64,000 bases of DNA from the NCBI RefSeq assembly GCF_003259255.1, contig NZ_QGOL01000020.1:1-64000 (forward strand), read 5' to 3'. The translations under genes and the position numbers were made by a program. The DNA comes from Algoriphagus litoralis (GTDB lineage: Bacteria > Bacteroidota > Bacteroidia > Cytophagales > Cyclobacteriaceae). This document shows, piece by piece, positions 59,193-64,000 of the stretch (its first letter is position 1; each line of letters begins with the position of its first letter). Below the pieces are notes generated by a model, which saw only the letters and a program-made list of their open reading frames with translations, had not been told where the DNA came from and made no database searches.

Positions 59193-59972
59193 TTATTTCT
59201 TCTTCATCAATTCAAAAAGGAGTTCCGGCTCGTCGGTGGTGATAAAATCAGCCTTCTGATCCAGTAGCCACTCCATATCTTCCGGGTTATTGACTGTCCA
59301 GGCGTTGACAGTTAAGCCGAGGTCCTGAGCTTCTTTGATCCAATCGGACTTTAGCTTAAGGACTCGGATATTGTAGTCAATTCCGAAAAATCCGTCTTCT
59401 TTCAATTGGGAGGGGGATTTGTCACCGGTGAGGTAGGCGACATTGGCAGTGGGGTCAGTGGCGATCGCTTTTTTGCCTCCTTCGTAGCTGAAGGTAATGT
59501 AGTCGACCCACTTCTCAGCCTTCATTTCTTTCACTGTTTTGACTGACAGTTCCCCGACACGCTCACTTCGTTCTTTGCTGATGGCTGAAGGTTTGAATTC
59601 CAAAATGAGCTTGGTACCTGTCTGCTTCATTCCTTCAGCGAGGTATTCCTTTAGGGTTGGGATTTTCTCTCCATTGGGGAGTTTTTTGGTCAAAAGCTGT
59701 GCATAGGTCGATTCTTCGATTTCCATTCCTTCAAAATCCCCGTCGTGATTCACCACCAATACCTCATCAGCAGTCATCCACACGTCAAACTCAGAACCTT
59801 CACAACCCAGGCGTATGGCTTCACGCAGCGAAGCGATGGAGTTTTGCGGGAGGCCCTGAGCCTTCCAAGCGCCTCGATGAGCGATGACTTTGTTTTTGTG
59901 AAATGCAGTTTGTGCAAAAGAGGCGGCGGAAATAACCATTAGAAATAGGCAAAAGACTAAGGATCGAATCAT
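59193..59972 (-). CDS. Exported glycerophosphodiester phosphodiesterase
   Basis: A 259-residue periplasmic enzyme cleaving glycerophosphodiesters to glycerol-3-phosphate and alcohol. Signal peptide cut near SFA-Q (residue 20). The GDPD site is complete: H32-R33 in IAHRGAW, N44, E61 and D63 in GSEFDVWMT, H76 in VNHDGD. The barrel ends with TVNAWTVNNPEDMEWLLDQ and DFITTDEP, both typical. It lies 100 bp upstream of the TIM-barrel gene on the same strand, possibly cotranscribed. Confidence 0.93.
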   Translation of the reverse strand: MIRSLVFCLFLMVISAASFAQTAFHKNKVIAHRGAWKAQGLPQNSIASLREAIRLGCEGSEFDVWMTADEVLVVNHDGDFEGMEIEESTYAQLLTKKLPNGEKIPTLKEYLAEGMKQTGTKLILEFKPSAISKERSERVGELSVKTVKEMKAEKWVDYITFSYEGGKKAIATDPTANVAYLTGDKSPSQLKEDGFFGIDYNIRVLKLKSDWIKEAQDLGLTVNAWTVNNPEDMEWLLDQKADFITTDEPELLFELMKKK

Positions 59973-60096
59973 GGCAGAAAAGAAATTAAGGCGAATTTGA
60001 TCGGCTAAGGTATCAAATTCGCCCTTTTGGGATGAATCAATCAGAGAAATTCACGGAAACTTCATCTGCTAACAGGGATTGATTCAAGAATTGGCG

Positions 60097-61341
60097 CTAC
60101 TCAAACCCGAAAATCACCGGGAAAAGAAATACAACTAGGGTAGTCCACAGTAAGTAGATCGGCAGATAGCGAACCAAGGTCAGCCCCACCTGATTAAGCG
60201 GTTCATTTTTTCTCGAAGTTTGAATCAGCTTTTTGGCTACCAAAATCAGGTGGATCAGCATCAGGATATTTACGCCCAATACTGCCAGTCGATTGGGCGT
60301 GATTCCCCACTCAGATATCCGAAAAGCAATCGCGGACAATGCGACACCATTCACCAGAATAGTTACTATGGAAAGTGAGATGAGAATCCAAACGCCTGGA
60401 CCTGACTTCTCATCTTTGGCTGATTCTGCTACAGAAAAGAAGATCAGCCCCATGACTCCGATCAACAGCATATTGAACAGCATCAGGAATTCCCGGTCAT
60501 TGTAAGGGTCCTTGCCGGCATAGACAATCGCGCCAAGGTAGATCACCAGCATGATCAATACCAAAGGGCTGAAAATTTTGGCAATGATTGGCGGGACTTT
60601 GTTGACCAGTTGGGGGTTGGTTTGAGTGAGGTGCGTAGCTACCAAAGGCGCAGCTGCCAGCCCAAATACCCCAATGTACTCGAAATAGAACTTCTCAATG
60701 CTCAAACCGATCAGTCCAAAAAGTCCAACAGTAATTCCCGACATCAGCAGGCCTGCGAGCAAGAGAATCGCTCCCATGATGACTGCATCACCATTGAAAT
60801 TGAGATAGGCGAGTCTTTTGGGAAGGTTGGTGATTTGAACATCAGAAAACACAAAACCCAAAATCCCCCAAAGCAATAAGGGCAAATGGATGCATGCCAA
60901 AATCAAGGTGTCACTTTCCTGATTTTCGGGAAGGAGATTGATGTAAAGTGCCGCAACCAAGATAATGCCGAAGGGTAGTGCAAGGGATTGTACTGAGAGT
61001 TTGTTTTTCCAGGCAAAATAGGCCGCTACAAATGGGAAAGCGATAAATCCCAAATTCCTAGGATAGAAAAACTCTTCATTCAGGGAGAAAATAGTGGGGA
61101 ATTTTGCCAAAACACCTGCAAGCAAGGCGGCTATAATCACAAACTTCCACTCGCTGCGACTTCCCCAGCTGATCCGATCCGAATCATAGGCGAGACGCTC
61201 ATGCCAGAATTCGGCTTGAGCTTGGCCCTTTATTTCAGGATAGAGGGCACCGAATTCTTTTCTGAATTCAGATTTATTTTTCCGGTAAAATTTCTCCAGA
61301 GCATTGGAGTTATCCCAGAGGGTTTGGATGGAGTCTTTCAT
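60097..61341 (-). CDS. DUF4153-like polytopic membrane protein
   Basis: A 414-residue inner-membrane protein. A soluble N-terminal segment (1-86, with WHERLAYDSDRISWG) is followed by about 11 membrane helices. The late segment AIAFRISEWGITPNRLAVLGVN is the signature I associate with DUF4153. Function unknown. It is the last gene of the creD operon, starting 52 bp after the creD stop. Confidence 0.75.
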   Translation of the reverse strand: MKDSIQTLWDNSNALEKFYRKNKSEFRKEFGALYPEIKGQAQAEFWHERLAYDSDRISWGSRSEWKFVIIAALLAGVLAKFPTIFSLNEEFFYPRNLGFIAFPFVAAYFAWKNKLSVQSLALPFGIILVAALYINLLPENQESDTLILACIHLPLLLWGILGFVFSDVQITNLPKRLAYLNFNGDAVIMGAILLLAGLLMSGITVGLFGLIGLSIEKFYFEYIGVFGLAAAPLVATHLTQTNPQLVNKVPPIIAKIFSPLVLIMLVIYLGAIVYAGKDPYNDREFLMLFNMLLIGVMGLIFFSVAESAKDEKSGPGVWILISLSIVTILVNGVALSAIAFRISEWGITPNRLAVLGVNILMLIHLILVAKKLIQTSRKNEPLNQVGLTLVRYLPIYLLWTTLVVFLFPVIFGFE

Positions 61342-61393
61342 GACTTTTGGCTTGGGCTTAAGGTGATATTTTTATGTTGATTCAATCGATGAT

Positions 61394-62755
61394 TCATAGT
61401 TGGGAAGGATGGAGGCTTGGGATTTCCTGCTGCGAAAAGTTGATTTTTCGGGAAACAAACATGGTCACGGCAAGTGAAATAAAGAGACCGATACTTCCAA
61501 TCAACAAGGCAAAATCCTGCTGCTTGACAATGATGAAGATAAACAGATAAAAGATCGAAAGTACTGAGCCAAAGAGTCCTGTTTCTTTCCAAGTGGGGAA
61601 TATCGATCGGGAATACAATCCCAGCAGCGTCACAGTGGCCAAACTTGCAATCCCATAAGCGAAAGTGAAACCCAAATGCTCCGAAAGAGCAATCAACAAT
61701 GTATAGTAGAGCACAAGTGCAAAGCCAATCAGCGTGTATTGGACTGGATGGATCGGTGATTTGGTAAATAATTCCATGAGGAATAGAGCTAGAAAGCTCA
61801 AGGCGATGATCAGTATCGCATACTTGGAGGTGCGGGTACTTTGTTGATATTGATCTACTGGATTGACCAATGAAAGCCCAAATGCACTCGTGCTGAGATT
61901 GGGAAGGTATCCGTCAAAAACTTGTCCAAAAGGCCTGTTGAAATGGAGAACCTGCCAGTTGCTTTGGAATCCATCAGCGGTAATCGATCTGGAATCGGGC
62001 AGGAATTCACCTTGGAAGCTCGGACTTGACCAATTTCCGCTTAGGTCTAGGTGAGTCGTCTTTCCTAGTGGTACGATGGAAAAATCTTTGCTGCCCTTCA
62101 GAACCATGTTGCCAGTAAATGAAAACGATGAGTTGCCAGGATCTAGGGTAATTTTTGAAAGTAGTCCTTTAGTCTCCGAATTATTCTCGGCAAAGGGTTC
62201 CATCACCAGGGAATTTGAGTTTTGTTTGAACGTAGGACTTCCGCTGATTCCTCTCAGGTCGGAGATTCCGATGAGTAATTCAGCTTGATTCCAGAGGATA
62301 TTTTCAGGTAGGATGTTCATTTTCTGCAAATCCATGGAATCAAATTTTGCATCAAATGCGATGTCATTGGTGTAGACGACCACATCAAAAATGCCTCGGT
62401 GAAGCAGCTGCGCATCGATGTTTCCCCTGAGATTCAGCGTTTCCGGAAGGAAGTATTTATTCCGTTGCTCTTTGATGATCTTTTTCTCTCCTTTTTCCAC
62501 GATTTCTTTCAGTTCGAAATAGGGAACCTTCAGGTACGGACCTGTGAGCGTTTGTTCCCGGGACCATTTGCCCCGAATATCTTCCTCTGCCTCGATCATG
62601 CGGAGTTGGCGCTCTTCGATCAGATCCAAGGTAAAGGATTGTGGAATTAATAATACCAAGGCGATAGCACCTATGATTAGGAGCTTGATGCTGCCAGACT
62701 TTGCAAAACCTAAACTTGTGGGCTTTGGAGTTGTGATTTTTGAATTTTGTTCCAT
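61394..62755 (-). CDS. creD: Cell envelope integrity protein CreD
   Basis: A 453-residue inner-membrane protein. One N-terminal helix (about 24-42), a large periplasmic domain (about 45-300, with WSREQTLTGPYLKVPY and FGQVFDGYLPNLS), then five to six C-terminal helices with the FLALFLMELFTKSPIHPVQY signature. CreD is linked to envelope stress and beta-lactam response in other bacteria. Here it is paired not with CreBC but with a small winged-helix regulator; an ACTTTG-N5-CAAAGT site lies 35 bp before its start. Confidence 0.92.
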   Translation of the reverse strand: MEQNSKITTPKPTSLGFAKSGSIKLLIIGAIALVLLIPQSFTLDLIEERQLRMIEAEEDIRGKWSREQTLTGPYLKVPYFELKEIVEKGEKKIIKEQRNKYFLPETLNLRGNIDAQLLHRGIFDVVVYTNDIAFDAKFDSMDLQKMNILPENILWNQAELLIGISDLRGISGSPTFKQNSNSLVMEPFAENNSETKGLLSKITLDPGNSSFSFTGNMVLKGSKDFSIVPLGKTTHLDLSGNWSSPSFQGEFLPDSRSITADGFQSNWQVLHFNRPFGQVFDGYLPNLSTSAFGLSLVNPVDQYQQSTRTSKYAILIIALSFLALFLMELFTKSPIHPVQYTLIGFALVLYYTLLIALSEHLGFTFAYGIASLATVTLLGLYSRSIFPTWKETGLFGSVLSIFYLFIFIIVKQQDFALLIGSIGLFISLAVTMFVSRKINFSQQEIPSLHPSQL

Positions 62756-62789
62756 TTGTCAGGGTAGTAATATTAGAGGGATTGAAAGT

Positions 62790-62806
62790 ACTTTGAAATT
62801 CAAAGT
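62790..62806. promoter_or_regulatory. Operator-like inverted repeat upstream of creD
   Basis: ACTTTGAAATTCAAAGT: 6-bp half-sites with a 5-bp spacer, identical in half-sites and spacing to the one at 63743-63759. Candidate site for the 97-residue regulator encoded between them. Confidence 0.6.
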
Positions 62807-62822
62807 GAATAGATAAATTTTT

Positions 62823-63116
62823 TTAGGTCTTGTTTTCGTTAATCAGATTTTCCAGAAAATCCAGATGGGACTGGAAGGCCTTTTTGCCAGCTTCAGTGGC
62901 CAAATAATTAGTCAGCGGCTTCCGTCCTGCAAAGGATTTTTCTACCCGTATGTATTCGGCATTTTCCAGATTCCGGAGGTGGGAAGCGAGATTGCCGTCG
63001 GTGACTTCCAGAAACTCTTTGAATGAATTGAAGTCAAACTGCTCATTGACCATCAGGATGGACATGACCCGCAGTCGGATGACGTTTTCAAAGGCTTTAT
63101 CGTAATTCCCTTTCAC
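62823..63116 (-). CDS. Winged-helix transcriptional regulator (HTH_34 type)
   Basis: A 97-residue DNA-binding protein, a minimal winged helix of the ArsR/MarR-like type: helices from FENVIRLRVMSILMVNEQFDFNSF, recognition helix TDGNLASHLRNLENAEYI, and wing RVEKSFAGRKPLTNYLATEAG, with a C-terminal dimer helix. No sensor domain. Its ATG is 1 nt after the stop of the upstream membrane-protein gene, so the two are translationally coupled. It probably represses its own operon through the ACTTTG-N5-CAAAGT sites. Confidence 0.88.
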   Translation of the reverse strand: MKGNYDKAFENVIRLRVMSILMVNEQFDFNSFKEFLEVTDGNLASHLRNLENAEYIRVEKSFAGRKPLTNYLATEAGKKAFQSHLDFLENLINENKT

Positions 63117-63117
63117 G

Positions 63118-63732
63118 TTACCGGTCGTATTTGTAATACATCATTGATCCGTAGATCACATGCAGTGCTCCAAAACCTATTGCCCAAGTAATCAATCCAT
63201 AGCCGGGGAAGAAAGCTGAAATCAAACCAAGAATCAGCTCTCCAAAACCCAGGTATTTGATGTCACTTAGCGTGAATTGGGAGGCATTTACCAATGCCAA
63301 TCCATAGAAAATCAATGTTGCCGGTGCGACCACAATCAAATAGCCTCTTAGTACCAAGGCCAAACAAAATATCCCACCGATTAAAACCGGAATAAATAGC
63401 GCCTGTAAAAATCGCTTTCCTGCTGGAGTCCAAAGGTTGGTGGAAAGACGTTGACTTTTCTTTTGACTCAAAAAATAGGCTGAAACCAGAGAAAGAACCA
63501 AAATCACAAGAGCCAACATGATGAGTTTTGCAAAAACTGAAGCATCATCGATAAAGGTAGTTCTAAATCCATAGGGCGGATTGGGGAAATAGATCCAATA
63601 GTAAGCGACTGTAGCTCCAATCAATGCATAGATTCCTGCTAATACTCCAGCCAGTCCACTCAGCGATAAAAAGCGGGTACTCCGCTCCATCATGGATTTG
63701 ATTTCTGCTAATTCCTGTTCCGGTTTCCTCAT
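63118..63732 (-). CDS. Hypothetical membrane protein of the creD operon
   Basis: A 204-residue protein with about five to six membrane helices after a cytosolic N-terminus (MRKPEQELAEIKSMMERSTRFLSL). The ATG at 63730-63732 is preferred because the longer form would run into the operator-like repeat. The opening EIKSMMERSTRFLSLSGLAGVLAGIYAL is a pattern I know from Bacteroidota proteins paired with small winged-helix regulators, but no function is assigned. Possibly an anti-regulator or sensor for the downstream HTH protein (inference). Confidence 0.78.
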   Translation of the reverse strand: MRKPEQELAEIKSMMERSTRFLSLSGLAGVLAGIYALIGATVAYYWIYFPNPPYGFRTTFIDDASVFAKLIMLALVILVLSLVSAYFLSQKKSQRLSTNLWTPAGKRFLQALFIPVLIGGIFCLALVLRGYLIVVAPATLIFYGLALVNASQFTLSDIKYLGFGELILGLISAFFPGYGLITWAIGFGALHVIYGSMMYYKYDR

Positions 63733-63742
63733 AGTTAAAAGC

Positions 63743-63759
63743 ACTTTGTGATGCAAAGT
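63743..63759. promoter_or_regulatory. Operator-like inverted repeat at the head of the creD operon
   Basis: ACTTTGTGATGCAAAGT, 11 bp before the first ATG of the operon, overlapping the expected start-of-transcription/-7 region (minus strand TTTACTTTG). Half-sites and spacing equal those at 62790-62806. Confidence 0.6.
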
Positions 63760-63942
63760 AAATTAAGAAATTTGATTTGTGTATGAGCGGCTGATATTTT
63801 TTTTAAAAATTTTGGAATTGATTGGTTGATCAGCTGAGGTAGGGAAGAATTAGTTTCAGTTTTCTCTGGAATAGGGCATTTGTCGTATGGTGGTTTTTTG
63901 ATTCCATTTTTTTCTTTGAATCGACACAATACAACTGCTATA

Positions 63943-64000
63943 ATGAAAAAACTAACCGGTAACCTGATTTGGCTTTTAGCCATTACTATTCTGCTGTTTT
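63943..64000 (+). CDS. N-terminus of an exported or membrane protein (cut by window end)
   Basis: An open frame starting at ATG 63943 and running off the window: basic start MKKL, then a hydrophobic stretch (NLIWLLAITILLF), the form of a signal peptide or first membrane helix. It is divergent from the creD operon, 210 bp away. Identity cannot be told from 19 residues. Confidence 0.5.
   Translation, partial: MKKLTGNLIWLLAITILLF

Overview
The window reads as a chromosomal segment of a Bacteroidota bacterium, most likely Cyclobacteriaceae and close to Algoriphagus (genus inferred from protein character, not from a search). The signs are a SusC/SusD pair, Bacteroidetes-only families (DUF6266, DUF4924, long PurF), few Shine-Dalgarno sites, and several TAnnTTTG -7 boxes, one with a full TTTG-N20-TACTTTTG promoter in front of tRNA-Leu.

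Layout. 1-3.7 kb is a repeat-rich accessory stretch with two XRE-type regulators and TTACAA-loop hairpin repeats. 3.5-13.4 kb is one tightly coupled minus-strand defence operon: hsdM, hsdS, a DUF262 protein, a DUF262-DUF1524 (GmrSD-like) protein, hsdR, and a truncated P-loop ATPase cut off by one of the repeats. 13.4-14.4 kb is intergenic, with repeats and a perfect 20-bp palindrome. 14.4-20.1 kb is a tripartite RND efflux operon. 20.7-27.7 kb holds membrane transporters (CDF metal exporter, APC permease, Ca2+-type P-ATPase) interrupted by a 34-unit heptanucleotide array and by a GxxExxY nuclease-like gene set inside six 70-bp palindromes. 28-31.6 kb has lepA, a four-helix-bundle gene bracketed by inverted heptamer arrays, folD and tRNA-Leu(GAG). 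31.7-36.6 kb has a DsrE-like secreted protein, a hybrid sensor kinase convergent with an NtrC-type regulator, and a small secreted protein behind a sigma-54-like promoter. 37-45.4 kb is mostly housekeeping (purF, M42 peptidase, DUF1080 lipoprotein, PRC-barrel protein, valS). 45.5-54.6 kb is a large surface lipoprotein, SusD, SusC and a secreted CocE-type hydrolase. 54.7-60 kb has fumarylacetoacetase, a CBM9-like protein, a 41-residue membrane protein, a TIM-barrel lipoprotein and a glycerophosphodiesterase. 60.1-63.8 kb is a creD operon with its own small winged-helix regulator and two matching operator-like inverted repeats.

Most notable: (i) the type I restriction locus carrying two different DUF262 proteins and a decapitated ATPase; (ii) short-repeat arrays (CACAGAT palindromes, TTACGAn and GAATATC heptamers) placed symmetrically around small genes (GxxExxY and four-helix-bundle families), suggesting repeat-plus-gene units that move or are maintained together; (iii) two ACTTTG-N5-CAAAGT sites that fit the creD-operon regulator; (iv) an XRE gene whose promoter -33 element lies inside a perfect palindrome.

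All calls were made by reading the sequence; no database search was run. Family names come from motif recognition.
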